NCBI GenBank assembly: GCA_002943765.1
Contig: PQWQ01000002.1
Span: 2,480,001-2,544,000, forward strand
Length of the DNA stretch: 64,000 nt
Direction of reading: 5' to 3'
From: Psoroptes ovis
Lineage: Eukaryota; Arthropoda; Arachnida; Sarcoptiformes; Psoroptidae
Part shown: piece after piece, positions 1 through 12,831 of the stretch
Layout: each line of letters opens with the position of its first letter
Numbering within the stretch: position 1 is the first letter of the stretch
The notes under the pieces: model-generated
Database searches by the model: none
What the model saw: the letters and a program-made list of their open reading frames with translations, nothing else
What the model was told of the DNA's origin: nothing
Position numbers and translations under genes: made by a program

Positions 1-1
1 T

Positions 2-1059
2 GGCCTATGGGCTAACAGTTTGGCCATAGCATCAGATGCTGCTCATTTGCTAACAGATTTTGCTAGCTTTATGATATCACTGTTTTCGATATGGATGTCA
101 TCAAAACCAGCTTCGAAGCAAATGAGTTTCGGTTGGCACCGTGCTGAAGTTATTGGTGCTTTGACTTCTATTTTAATGATTTGGGTAGTGACTGGCATAC
201 TGTGTTATATTGCTACCGAGAGAATCATTGAAGATAATTTTGAAATCGAAAGTGATGTTATGGTTATAACCGCTTCTATTGGTGTAGTTGTTAATATTAT
301 GTAAGATTTGTTGAAACAGGGAAATTTATTTTCAATTTTTCAATGTCATTCTGAAAAATTTTCAATTTCCTCCACAGAATGGGCATTTCTCTCACTTGTG
401 GTGGTTTACCGCACGGCCATTCTCATGGTGGACATTCAGCTGAAAATGGAGCGCATCATGGCTCTCATCATTCGAACCGAGAACATCGAGGAGATGGTAA
501 TATAAATGTACGCGCAGCATTCATTCATGTGTTGGGAGATTTTTTTCAAAGTCTTGGCGTATTGATTGCATCAATAGTTATTTACATATTTCCTGCTTAT
601 CGTATTATTGATCCAATATGCACATTTTTCTTTTCTGCAATCGTTTTACTGACAACATTGACCATAATGAAAGATATTTTGAATGTATTGATGGAAGGCA
701 TACCAAAAGGTATCAATATTAAACAAGTACAACAAACTTTGCTATCAATTGAAGGTGTTAAAAAAGTACATAATTTACGTATCTGGTCGTTGAGTTTAGA
801 TAAAGCTGCTTTATCTACCCATTTGGCTATCGGTATGTATCTATTTGAATTTAATTAATTGAAATTCAACTTTAAATTTCGACATTAACATTTTTAAAAA
901 ATAGAAAAAGGTTATGAATCGAAGAAAATATTAAATTCAACAATTCGAGAAATCAAATCACACTATGATATTCATGAATTGACCGTACAAATTGAAGAAT
1001 ATGCATCAGATATGAATGATTGTCGTCAATGTAAACAGCAACAAATCATTGACACTTAA
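2..1059 (+). CDS. Zinc transporter, SLC30A/ZnT (cation diffusion facilitator) family, 5' end cut by window edge
   Basis: Three exons join in phase: 2-300, 378-832, 905-1059 (stop TAA 1057-1059), giving the last 302 residues; the N-terminus and first membrane helix lie outside the window. The family exports Zn2+ from cytosol into vesicles or out of the cell in exchange for protons. Seen: the two family HxxxD zinc-site motifs, AHLLTD near the start and IHVLGD after the loop; a long His-rich cytosolic loop (PHGHSHGGH and AHHGSHH) between helices 4 and 5; and a cytosolic C-terminal domain with the typical RIWSLSLDKAALSTH stretch. It ends with a CRQC cysteine pair, like the cysteine pair at the end of the ZnT2/3/8 group. 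Which vertebrate paralogue is closest cannot be settled here. A possible polyadenylation signal AATAAA lies at 1172-1177. Confidence 0.93.
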
Positions 1060-1171
1060 CCGATTGAAATTTTCGTTTTTCTTTTTTAGAAATTCAAAAA
1101 AAAATTTCGTTTTGCTTTGAGTTTTTGTTAAATTTTATTCTGACCATTATTTTCTTACTCGATTTGATCGA

Positions 1172-1177
1172 AATAAA
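1172..1177 (+). promoter_or_regulatory. Candidate polyadenylation signal of the zinc transporter
   Basis: AATAAA 113 bp downstream of the zinc transporter stop codon. In DNA this AT-rich such hexamers are common by chance, so the support is position only. Confidence 0.45.
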
Positions 1178-1624
1178 TAAATTAATATTGATAATGTTTT
1201 TATCATCAATGATTTCTAAGAAAATTTACGCCTAAAAAATGAAATTCAAATTAGTGTTTATAACTCTCTCCAGATGGCAGGACATGACAAAGCAAATTTT
1301 ATTTGAAGCAGCATATAAAACTGAAGCGTGCATATCATTAATTCAAGACACACACCTCCAACCAATGTTTTTATCATTGATATGATATGTTAGAATGTAG
1401 TACAATCTAATGATAGTGGTTCTAAATTATGCATCGATAATTTGTTTAAAAATTTTATTTATCCTCCTCGTTCAGATAAACATGTGGTGATAGCAGTAGT
1501 AGTAGTGGTATTGGTGAATATCGAGTCTACAAAAAACTGTGTTCAATTTTTTTCTTCTTCGATTATCATATATATTGTATACAATTGTACATTTAAATGT
1601 TACGAAACTAAGAAATATAGGTTA

Positions 1625-1744
1625 AACGCTCACTCATCACTGCGCACATGGCGTATTTTTACGTCGCCGCAAAAATCTATTAGCACGCCGTTGACGTACT
1701 GCTGCGTCAATTAAAATGATCGTAAATGGTGATCATTCGGCGTT
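1625..1744. repeat. Cluster of nested inverted repeats in the only GC-richer patch of the gap
   Basis: Arms that can be read directly: AACGC 1625-1629 with GCGTT 1740-1744 on the outside; inside, GGCG 1650-1653 with CGCC 1665-1668, TTGACG 1691-1696 with CGTCAA 1705-1710, and AATGATC 1715-1721 with GATCATT 1731-1737. Together they could form a closed multi-branch fold of about 120 nt. No tRNA or other known RNA consensus was recognised. Arms of 4-7 bp can occur by chance. Confidence 0.35.
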
Positions 1745-4700
1745 CAGAAGAAAAAATTCGAAATATCGGCACAGCTCTGATCATTGAAATGTGGCCATGT
1801 TCAGCACCTTCACACATTTATATGTCAACAGAAATTTTTGTATTCAAGAAATTTGTGTTATTACGAAATTCGTCTGTAACAATATATGAATTGAAAGAGA
1901 TTAAATTCAATGTAAAGGAAAAAATATATCTTTGAAAAAAATATTTCGCGAAAATGAGCATTTTTGCATTAAACATCCTTGTTATTATTGAGCATTATTG
2001 ATGAAACAACAAAAACAAAACAAAAAAAAACATCAAGAAAGAGCAGCAATAAACTATGTGAAACAAAATTTGTAAATAAATTAAAAATCCTTCTTCTTCT
2101 TCTTCTACTCTTTATATCACAATTATTTTTGTTATTACGAATGTAAAATTATCCCAAAATCATTTTCATTTCAATTCAATTTATTATCAAAACAAATATG
2201 CTCAGTAATGTTTAGTTCAATTCATTTGTGTATTGTTTCAACGAAAAAGTAAATATAATGAAAAATGATTTATCAATGATTTTTCTCATTTTGTTTTTAA
2301 ATTAATAAATAATTTCGTTTCAAAGATTTATATGTGTGTACAAACAAACGAAAATCAGCAATAAAATCGACAACAGCAAACGATTTGAATCAATATTGGA
2401 AACACAAAAACCCCACCAAAAAATAATAAAATAATAAATGAAAGATGTTCATGTGTACATATGATGGATGTATGCTTGTTTGTGTGTTCAATTGTAGTGT
2501 TTTTGCTGCTTAATTTTTTTTTCACCACAAAAATATTTGATTTTTGTGCTATTTTATATGTGTAAATAATATTAAATACAAATAAATAAATGAATAATGT
2601 TGACGATGATGATGATGAACGCATTTTTCAAAAATATATGAACATTATTATTTTACTACGAAACACATATATTTTGAGTCATAAATAATCATATTAATTA
2701 ATTTTATATCATAATTTTTATCAACAATAAATGCTTCAGAATTTATAAGAATCTTTTCAAAAAATAATAATAATCTTTTTACAGATATCCTCAGTTTTAT
2801 TTTGAGTTTTATTTTGATTTTATTATTTGTGATAATCCAATTCATTTGTTTTTCAATATTTCAATATTCGTGATTTTGTTTTTTTGTTCAATTTTATTAC
2901 ATCAATTTAATTTTACTAAAATCAACTCGTTAGTATCTTGTGTACACATTAAATCTACAACATTAATGAAAATTCAAATAATAATATTATTTATTTGTAT
3001 TTAAAGAATAATTTCATTAATATATCGAATGATATGAACACAAATGTACTTATTAATAAAATTGATACAACAACAACAATAATAAAATTGATGGTAATTT
3101 TATGAAAATGAAAATTATTGTAAGTAATACTATGATTTAAATATGAGATTTTTTACCCTTGTTTTTTCTATGAAAATTGTTTTTGAGTGCATTCTATTAA
3201 ATGTATTCAAATAACTATATGAATGTGAATTGATGTGATGTCTTTTGATCGTTTATTTTTTATTTTTGTTTTTCATTTCGTCATATACGTTCAAATTTTT
3301 TGCGTTGAAAGAAATGCCATACATTTCATTAATTATTTTATGAATTTTCAAAGTAATTCTATCAATTTTTGTTTTTATTGTAATTTTTTATTTTACATAT
3401 TTCGAAAAATATTCACCAAATGTGTCTTGACAATGAATACTTTTGAGTATGAATTTCGCAGTTGTTTGGGATTGAATTTCATTATGTAATAATAGAAGAA
3501 TGTTGATATTTAATAATTAAAAATTCAATGTAAACAATTAATATTTTCTATTGAAAAAATTTTTGAAATATTTAAACCGTTATTTCGCATCAATTTAACC
3601 TTTTGATAAATTAATCAAAAAATTTCTATTATTTTTCATTGGCCAATGGCAGATATTTCGAAAATATTTTCATTATCATCATTCTTTTTTTTAAGTAGAT
3701 ATGAATATGTATGAATGAATTGATTTGTTCATACAAAGTGCGTATGTTTCAAGTGTTTTTTCTTCTCTTAAATCGATTATTTACATAAACTCAAAAACGT
3801 GTTGATTTGATCATCATATTTGATGATATTTTAACTGTGAATTATTTTATTCATAGAAAAAAAATGTACATATTTGCTTTATATGTAATCATAAATCATT
3901 ATATGAATTAATCGATTCATTTTTTTTTCATTTTGATAAAAATACTTCGAAAATTTTCAATTCATAAGCATATTTCAAACGATGTGTGCTATTGAGCTCG
4001 TGTCAATTGCTGTTGTTGATGCTGTTGTGCTTGTGTCTAGAAATTTCGAAATATAATTTCTCAAAGATTTTTATCATTTTTTTCTTAAAGATTTATTTTA
4101 ATCATTTCAAATATTTCAAATTTGATAATTTTGAATATGTTCAAGAAAATTCCTATGTATGATGATGTATGGAGATATCAAAAATTTCAAAAGCTCACCA
4201 AATATCGAATATATTATTTATTAAATTTAGATTTTTTTTGCATATGATCGAAAAATCTTAATATCTATGTGTGGCCATGAACTTGATTGATTTTCATATT
4301 AATTTCTCATTATATATGTGTATTCATTTCGTTATTTCATTGGATATTCATGTTCATCTAAATTTTTAAAGAAAATTTTCGTAATAATAATTGCAATGAC
4401 ACAATGTCTATGTTGATGATGATGATGATGTTTGTATGAACTTATGTATGTCATGCCCTTTTTTTCTCGAAATATTTCAAAATATTGATTTTGATAAATA
4501 ACTAAAATCATTGATCGATTTGATTTGAATATAGGGATTTTTTTCAAATTTTGGTTTTGCTTCGATATTTTAGACTTGAATTTCAAATTCAATTTTCATA
4601 TTTGACATTTATTATTATTAATATTGTGCCCTGGTTTTGAATTTTTTTTTTTTTTTTTTTTTGAAAAATTCAAATGACATTTTCATTTGAAATGAATAAA

Positions 4701-7700
4701 TTGACAGCCCATCTAGATAAGCCAAAAAATGAAGAAATTTTCATTTTTCAAACATTTATTCAATTTGAATATCTTTAGGGATTAGTATGGAAAATATGCC
4801 AAGATTTTGTCTATGAATTCACTGAATTGTCATTTAAATAAAATTGTGATCAAGTTGAAATACGGAAATTTTCAGTGAAAAAGAAAAAATATTTTTGAAA
4901 ATTCACTTTTTAACGAAAAATAAAAATATGAATAAATATTTATAATATTTTTTATGAAATTATCATGAATTAAATGACAATCATTAACAATCATATCTGT
5001 AGGAAGTCAAATGTTTTTGAATTTAAAAATATTATTATGAATAGATTATGTGTATTTATATTTATGTGATAGAAACACAATGATTTTTTATTTTTATTTT
5101 TTCTTGAATTTCACATACTGATAATAATATAATTATCATTTCATATCTTAATGTGTTTTTTAGTTTCACTGGATTTTTTCTTGAACATAAAATTGTAAAT
5201 AATTTTTCAAAAATTATAAATTATTATCTCTATGTTTATGTTTATTTTTATGATTTCATGATTTAATGATAATTTTTATTCCTGTCTTCAATGAGAATAA
5301 TCGGAACTTGATTCAATTTTAATTTAATTTTGATTGTAAATAGATTTGATAATATTGATAAAATATAATAACAATAAAAATCAATGATCAATTTGATTTT
5401 GTTTTCATAATTTTCAAGTATTTTCATCTTAACATTTATGGCTATCTGTTCTTAATCAATCTTGAATCAATAAATTCATTTTATTTTGATTTCTAGAAAA
5501 TGAATAATTTTTCAAAATAATCATAAAGAAAAACGAGTTTGCCTTGAATTTTCAATTCCAATACATATTTTATGATAATCTTATAATGATGATAATCGTT
5601 AAAGTAATGTTATATTACTTTGAATTTGAAATAATCTATGAACAATTTTTCATTAAATTTTTTCCTCTTATTTTTCATAAGCTTCGAATGAAGAGAAAAC
5701 ATATTTCGATTCAAAGAGATTTAATGCATCGAATTTAATGAGACTCTAATGGATCATTGTACATAAGATCTAGCTGAACTAAAAGAGAAAAATGTTTCAA
5801 AGCAAAATGAGGTAAAGGTTTTTCAGGTGCACACAATAATAATAATGTATGTTGCATTATCGTATTTATTATTATGAATGAATTAATGAATTAAAAATCA
5901 TATTAATTAGTTTTGATAATTAAAATTATCAAATTATGAAAATTTCAAAGAAGAAAAATGACATTTTTTTCCCTCAGTTATCTAATATTTAATTAGTGAA
6001 TAATATTGATTAACTTTTTGTGATTATTATCAGTATTATTGTTATTGAAATCTTTATTATTATATAATTTACATGTTTCAATATTTTTCCATTCTTTAAA
6101 ATAGCATCACATGTTGATTTTAATTCCATTTTTCACAGTTAATCATTATCACTATTATTGAAATCATCTTTTTTAAATGGAAAAATTACTCATAAATATT
6201 AGATGAAAAGCATTGATTATAATTATCAATGTATGCATGTGGACATATCATTGTCATTTATGATGAGATTATCTTTATGCTTTCAAGAAATGTCCTTCAA
6301 AAATTTATTATTAAATCCCATTTTTTATCTAATATTGATATCATTTTACATCTAATAAGTATTATAATGATGATAATAATGATATTGAATATTTTAAAAT
6401 AAATCTATTGAAATTCTATTCCGTCGCGAAGATAATCCACGTATTGGCATTTTGATATGTTCGTTCATTGCTCAACTATTATAATTGTTCTTATTTTCGA
6501 AAAAATTCAACATCTTTTGATTTAGTTTCGAATTATTTTTGAAAATGGTATTAGTTTTTTTTTCTTAATCATAAATTTAGAAATACAATATCATTATTGA
6601 TCATTGAGTACCTGTATGTACATGAGGATGATGATGTATGATTTATCATATGATATATTAGTTATTATTAATATGGTTGTTGATGATGCAGCCATTTGTC
6701 AATTGTCATTATTATTGTAGTTGTTTAAGCATTTTCATTTCTACATTATTATCATCATCATCGAATAAAATTGATGTTTTTCAATATGTTTAACATTAAT
6801 TTTATATTCATGATATTCTAGATGATTATTGTTATTTATTTCCATTTTCTATTATCATAATATTCGATTTTTTCGTGACAATCTATCAATTTTATACTAA
6901 AAAAAATATAGATTTACATTTGCATTCCATTTCAATCATTAATAATTTATTATTGTTGTTGTTATTATCATTGTTATGAATTTATTCAAAATGAAATACT
7001 AAGAATCATTATCCGCTTTAGTATTTTTGGCCATCTATTCATTTATTCACTTATTTATTTCGATATTATTCACATAAGTTTTTAAGAATAAGAATTAAAT
7101 TACAAATGTACGTATTTTGATGATTATTGTTTTAGCAATAATTTATAGTTATTTTTATAATAAGTAATGTCAATTTTTTCCTTCTTTTAATTATGAAAAT
7201 TCACATTTTAAAATTCAAATCTATCACATAAGAAAAATGCGTTGAAAAATAATGATTTATTGTTAATTGTTTAATTACACTTAGTTGGGCTTACATATGA
7301 CGCTTATGTCCGGTAATTTTTCTTAATTTTAAATTTTTGTTTCATTTTTCAATTGTATGAAATTTAATTTTAGATTATTTTCATTTTTATATTAGATTTT
7401 CATAATAAAAATACACAGGTATTGAATGAATAGAAAAATCATGTCTAAAAATAATCAAAAGATTCAACCATGTGTAACTGAACACATTAATAAAAATGAT
7501 TGTTTCATGTATGAATTCATGAATGCATGTCTACGATTTCAAAAGATCTTTTCAATGGTTTCTTTTAATTTTTAATTTTCTCAAGTATCAAATTCGAATT
7601 CCAAGAGGAAAAAAATGAAATAATCTTTTTCACCTGAATGTAAAATTGTTCCAAAATGTATTTATCATTATTGTTGAATAATCATTATCTATTGATTACG

Positions 7701-8485
7701 ATAAAGATTTGCCCGAAGCTTCTTTTTTATTTTCTCACTACAAAACACAAAAGTCTATTGATTTGTTTTTTTAAACACAAGAAAAGAATTAAAAGATTTT
7801 TTTCTTCGTTTTCAATTGTTTTCAATTGATGACGACATTTGAGTATATATTATTTGTCATATGTAGGCAAATATATGTATGGATGATTATTATTTTGAAA
7901 ATCAAATGTGAAAACATCTATCCATTTGAGCAAATGATTTTTTTACCTTGAACTAGTTTCATGTATTGTATTGGTTAGTTGTTTTGATTTTTTTTTTTTT
8001 TTTGATTTTGAAAAATTTTCATTGAAAAATTCAATGAAAATTATGATGTCATTTGATTATTTAAAATAAAATAATTTCTTTTCAAATAATATTGATGAGA
8101 ATTGAACAAACGTAATAACAATAATAATCTAAGATTTTAAAGATTTTATCAATTATTATTCATGTTCATGTCAATACAAAAGTGTACATGTTTTTTTGAA
8201 TCGATGCAGAATAATAAGATAAATCTATTTATGGAATAAAAGTTTATTAAAATTCATTTCATTTCATTTGATTGAAAATAATTGATTGATTCATGTCGTG
8301 TGAAATTTTAAATTTTAAAATTATCTCAAAATAATAACTGTAATTAAAATTTTGTTCTTCAATTATAATTTCATTTTTATTTTCATTTTTCTTGTCTTAG
8401 GTTTTTCCCATGCGCACAATTCAGCATTATTATCAACTTATATATTATCAATAGATGTACATAGATGAATATTTAGCCACAAAAA

Positions 8486-11400
8486 ATGTCCAGAAACGAT
8501 AATAATAATAACAATAACGATTCTTTGAGCAAATCAGCTGTTTCCATTGATTCAAATATAATCATAAATGATACAATTTCAAATAACAAGGTTAAAAATA
8601 CAATTGAGCCGAATTATCAATCAATATTTATGATGAAATCATCTTCACCGACTGCAACAACAACAACAGCAGCCACAAATACTAAGATAAATGAATATAA
8701 TAATCCACGAATAACACAATCATTGATATCATCGAAAACATCATTAACGCCATCAAGTCAATCAAGAACATTATCATTAGCTGCATCGACAAATATGTGT
8801 TCAGCAAATAATTCATTGAATTTTAATGGAAACAATAATAATAAGAAACATAATCTAGGATATCGTTTAAGACGTTTATTTTTTGGATCCTCAAACGGAT
8901 CAAATACTTTATCCAATGGCAGTAATGGCGGTGTTGGTGCTGTTGTTGGTGGACCGTTAGTCAAATCAAGGGCAAAAGATTCGAATAGTGTTGGAAGTTA
9001 TGATAGTGAGAATAAGGTAAAATATGAATTTTTCATATAAAATTAATTAGATAATTAGATAATTACTTAATTAGCAGAATTTCATCAGAAACCATAATCA
9101 AAATGCATCATTATATTCAAATTCTAGCAATACATCATCTAACACGATTGATTCGCGCCGTAAATCACGTAATATTTCAATAAAAAAGTCTGAAAATGAA
9201 AACAATTGGCCATTTCATACCAATAATAATACTAGTCTTAATAAATATAATAATAATTCCTCACAAACATATGAATGTGCGATATGTTTATTAGAACAAC
9301 CGATAGATAAATTTCCGAAATTAAAAATGTTGAAATGTAAACATTTAACATGCATTACTTGTTTACAACGTTATTTGTACATTGAAATATATGAATCGCG
9401 TATTAATATCAAATGTTTACAATGTCATGAACTATTACATCCGAATGATATCAAGTTCATATTACAACAGCCTACAAATATGTCCAATGATTTTGCGAGA
9501 GCCATGGAAAAATATGAATTATTCATGATTAGAAGAGCTTTGATTACTGATCCTGATGTTCGATATTGTCCAGCACCTGATTGTGAATATTGTGTCATTG
9601 CCACTGGATGTGCTAGTTGCCCAATGTTAAAATGTGAAAAAATTGATTGTGGAATTTTTTTCTGTTATCATTGTAAACAGGTAAGCATCAACAAGATTCA
9701 TTAGTAAGATCTATGATTCATTATGATGTGATTCCACTCTTAACATTTTAGGAATGGCATCCAAATCAAACATGTGATCAAGCAAGAGCTCAACGTGGTC
9801 ATCATTTAATCGGTGCAATCAGTGGTGGTAAATCAGTATTCATAACTTCTAACCCTAAATCTTCAGCCACATCTACTCGCGCAGACACATTGTATAATCA
9901 AGCATCAACATCATCGATGATAATAACGCAGCCAGTTCAACCATCATCATCATCAGTCACTCCAAGAGAAGATATAAAACCGTGTCCGTGCTGTCAAGTA
10001 TTGATCATCAAAATGAATGATGGCTCTTGTAATCATATGACTTGTAGTGTATGTGGCACCGAATTTTGTTGGCTTTGTATGCAAAAAATATCCGATTTAC
10101 ATTATCTTTCACCTTCGGGTTGTACATTTTGGGGCAAAAAACCATGGAGTAGAAAAAAGAAAATCATGTGGCAACTAGGCATGTTAGTGGGAGCACCTGT
10201 TGGCATTGCATTGATTGCTGGTATAGCTGTTCCAGCTATTATTATTGGCATACCTGTTTGGGTTGGTCGCAAATTATATTCTCGTTTTGAGCGTAATCAC
10301 ATGAGTCGTCATAAAAGTAATTTCTTTGTCACCACATCGGTTTTGGCGTCCATTTTGATCTCGCCAATCTTTGCTGCTGTAGCTGTAGGAATAGGGGTAT
10401 GTTTTACAATTTTGAGTTTTAAATCTTTGATTAAATATCTTCTATATTCATTCCTAGGTTCCTTTATTGTTGGCTTATGTATATGGCGTTGTGCCTATTT
10501 CCTTATGTCGATCAGGAGGATGTGGTGTTAGCACCTCTTCTTCTGGAGGTGTACGAATTGAGCTTGATGAAGACGAAATCCCTCCACCAGGTAAATATTT
10601 TCTTCTATCTTTATACATTTCTAACTTAGTACTGATTTTCTTTCAAGATGACGTGAGTGTTGACACTGCTCTAAGCGGTGCTATTGTGGGAGGAAGCATG
10701 GGTGGTGGTGGCGGTATTGGTGTGATGGGTGGCAATAGATCAGTCGCAAACCCAAGTATTGGCGAAGTATCGCTAGGATTATCTACCAGTCTAAGTATAG
10801 GTTCGAATAGTCACTTAGACCGCATTATACAAATGGATACTAATACGAATCAATCTGATCGTGAAATATCATCAATAATTGCATGTGCTGGAAGTATAAC
10901 AAGTTACGTAAATTCACAAAATTCAAGTGGACAATCTTCAGGCCAAAATCAACAACGACCTCAATTTGACTCAATTGATAACCCCAATACGAATAAGCGT
11001 CTTAGTTTGAATAGCCAAATAGGCTGTGATACATCATCGATAACATTAAGTATGGGCGATCATAGATCAATTCAATCATCCAATGATGTATTGCTTGGTT
11101 TAAAAGCGACAAATCTTAATAAGACCAGTGAAATTAATCGACAACAAGATTCTCCAGTGGAAGTGCATATTGTTAATGAGCTGCAATCTTCGATTGAAAA
11201 CAATAGGAAAGCAATCAATGATTCTAATAGAGAATCAATGCAATCATTCATAAATGCAAGAAACAAATATGAATCTCGTTCAATGGAATATTTATCATCA
11301 TTATCCAATAATCAAAATTATTGTAATTATTGTTATAAAACACATAAACCATGTTGTCCAAATTATAAATATTTGAAAGGCCAAAATGATAATAATAGTA

Positions 11401-11855
11401 AATTGAATGGATTCAAACGGCAACAGCAGCAACAACAACAACAACATATTTCCACTGCATGTAAGCTTAATAAATTGAACTCGATCGAAGTGGAATCAAA
11501 TGATTCTTCCGCATTGGAAAATGAAACATATAAGAAAACAAATGAAGAAAATGAAAATTACACAATCGAACATCCATTGCTTGATGCATCAATCGTGAAT
11601 AGTAAAAATAATGATACATTTACATTGAATGGTACGAATTTAACGAAAAAAGCCATGAGTCAAATATTTTTTCCAACAAACAATTGTAATAATAATTATA
11701 ATAACCATAGCCATAGTAATGATTATATTAAAGTTAATTACAATAATAATAATAATGTTTCTAATAATGATAAAGCAAATTTATCGCATTCATATAGTTT
11801 CACAACAACAGCAGCATCAACATCAGCAAAAGCAACAAATAATTCATATAAATAA
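8486..11855 (+). CDS. RBR-type E3 ubiquitin ligase with two membrane segments, RNF19A/RNF19B (dorfin/NKLAM) orthologue
   Basis: Five exons, all in phase: 8486-9016, 9078-9680, 9752-10396, 10458-10590, 10648-11855; 1,039 residues. RBR ligases take ubiquitin from an E2 onto a cysteine in RING2 and then onto substrate; RNF19 proteins sit in ER-type membranes. Seen: Asn/Ser-rich N-terminus; RING1 from Cys244 (ECAICL ... CITCLQRY); the IBR with CPAPDCEY and FCYHCKQ; RING2 from Cys456 (CPCCQVL) with the expected catalytic cysteine at about 471 in DGSCNHMTC; hydrophobic segments near 522-548 and 569-610, the latter ending in the family stretch AYVYGVVPISLCRSGGCGVS. The C-terminal 400 residues are low-complexity with a Gln run. 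It is longer than the human proteins mainly through these tails. The 57 bp fourth intron is in frame and stop-free. Confidence 0.93.
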
Positions 11856-12831
11856 ATTTTACAATATTTTATTATTATAATTATCATTGAATTTTGTATC
11901 ATATATATGTCTATATGTTTATGTTTTTTTTTAATTCAACCAACAAACATCCATCAACAAATATTTCATTGAATTTACCCGAAAAAATTTTTTTGTAATA
12001 CAACAAAGAAAGGAAACAAAACAGAAAAAACTGATTAATTTTTGCAATTTTTTTAAATCAAAATATAAATTCAATCTTTTACCATTAATATTATCATTAT
12101 TATTATTATTATTATTAACCAATTGTGATATATCTTCAATTTTTTCTTTTTTTTATTATCATCATTTAATAATTAATAATATATAAATATATAATCAAAT
12201 ATTTCAAATTTTGTTTCTTTTCCAAAATTGAAAAAAAAAATCATATAAATATCAATAAATTTAACTAAAAAAAAAAAAAGAAATAAATAATTTTATCAAA
12301 TAATCAAATTACGTTTATTTTATATTTTATGGGCATTTTTTATCATTGAATAAAAATATTTTATGACCTAAAATGGTATCAAAATATATACAATGATAAG
12401 CAAATTAGGATAATAACTACTGAAATTCATGGCATATTTGGTCTTCAATCGAATATGATAATAATAATGAAATTATCACTTTAATCTTACCATGTATTAT
12501 AATAATAATCATAAATGCAAGCTATGTATATGATTAAAGTTCAATCAATCAATAAATGCTTCTTCATCAAGCAGACATATTTAAAATTTTATTTAATTAT
12601 GAGTGTTTTTCCATGCTAAAAATTTTATGATCATGATTATTTGCAAGCATAATAATTTTTAAAAAAATTTTAAGATGTTTATTTGTATATAAATGAATGA
12701 ATTATTTTAGAAAGAATTGATTCAACTGTCGATTAGAGTTTTTTTTTCGTAGCTGACTAATAATTGTTAATAATATTTATTTTAATTTGAAATTTCTTCA
12801 AAAAAAAAAAAAATTGAAAAAATAAAATATC
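11856..12831. other. Intergenic AT-rich stretch between RNF19 and PGM2
   Basis: About 1 kb holding the RNF19 3' region and the PGM2 promoter. AATAAA overlaps the RNF19 stop at 11851-11856 and further copies follow. No open frame or repeat of note was seen. Confidence 0.6.

Larger units (their letters stand above)
1060..8485. other. Long AT-rich intergenic stretch without a recognisable gene
   Basis: About 7.4 kb of mostly A/T sequence with short homopolymers (for example a long T run around 4640-4660) and simple repeats. Open frames here are short, low in complexity and resemble no family I know. One more GC-rich patch with inverted repeats sits at 1625-1744 and is listed separately. The last part may hold 5' untranslated exons or the promoter of the RNF19 gene: a pyrimidine tract ending in TCTTAG at about 8400 looks like a splice acceptor. 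Confidence 0.7.

Noticed and set aside
1442..1935. Two adjacent open frames in the first gap
   Set aside because: Composition is low in complexity with no domain-like pattern, and no splice-consistent partner or start context was seen; length is within chance for this gap.
2355..2845. Minus-strand frames rich in Ser, Ile and Lys
   Set aside because: They translate A/T-rich simple repeats and resemble no family.
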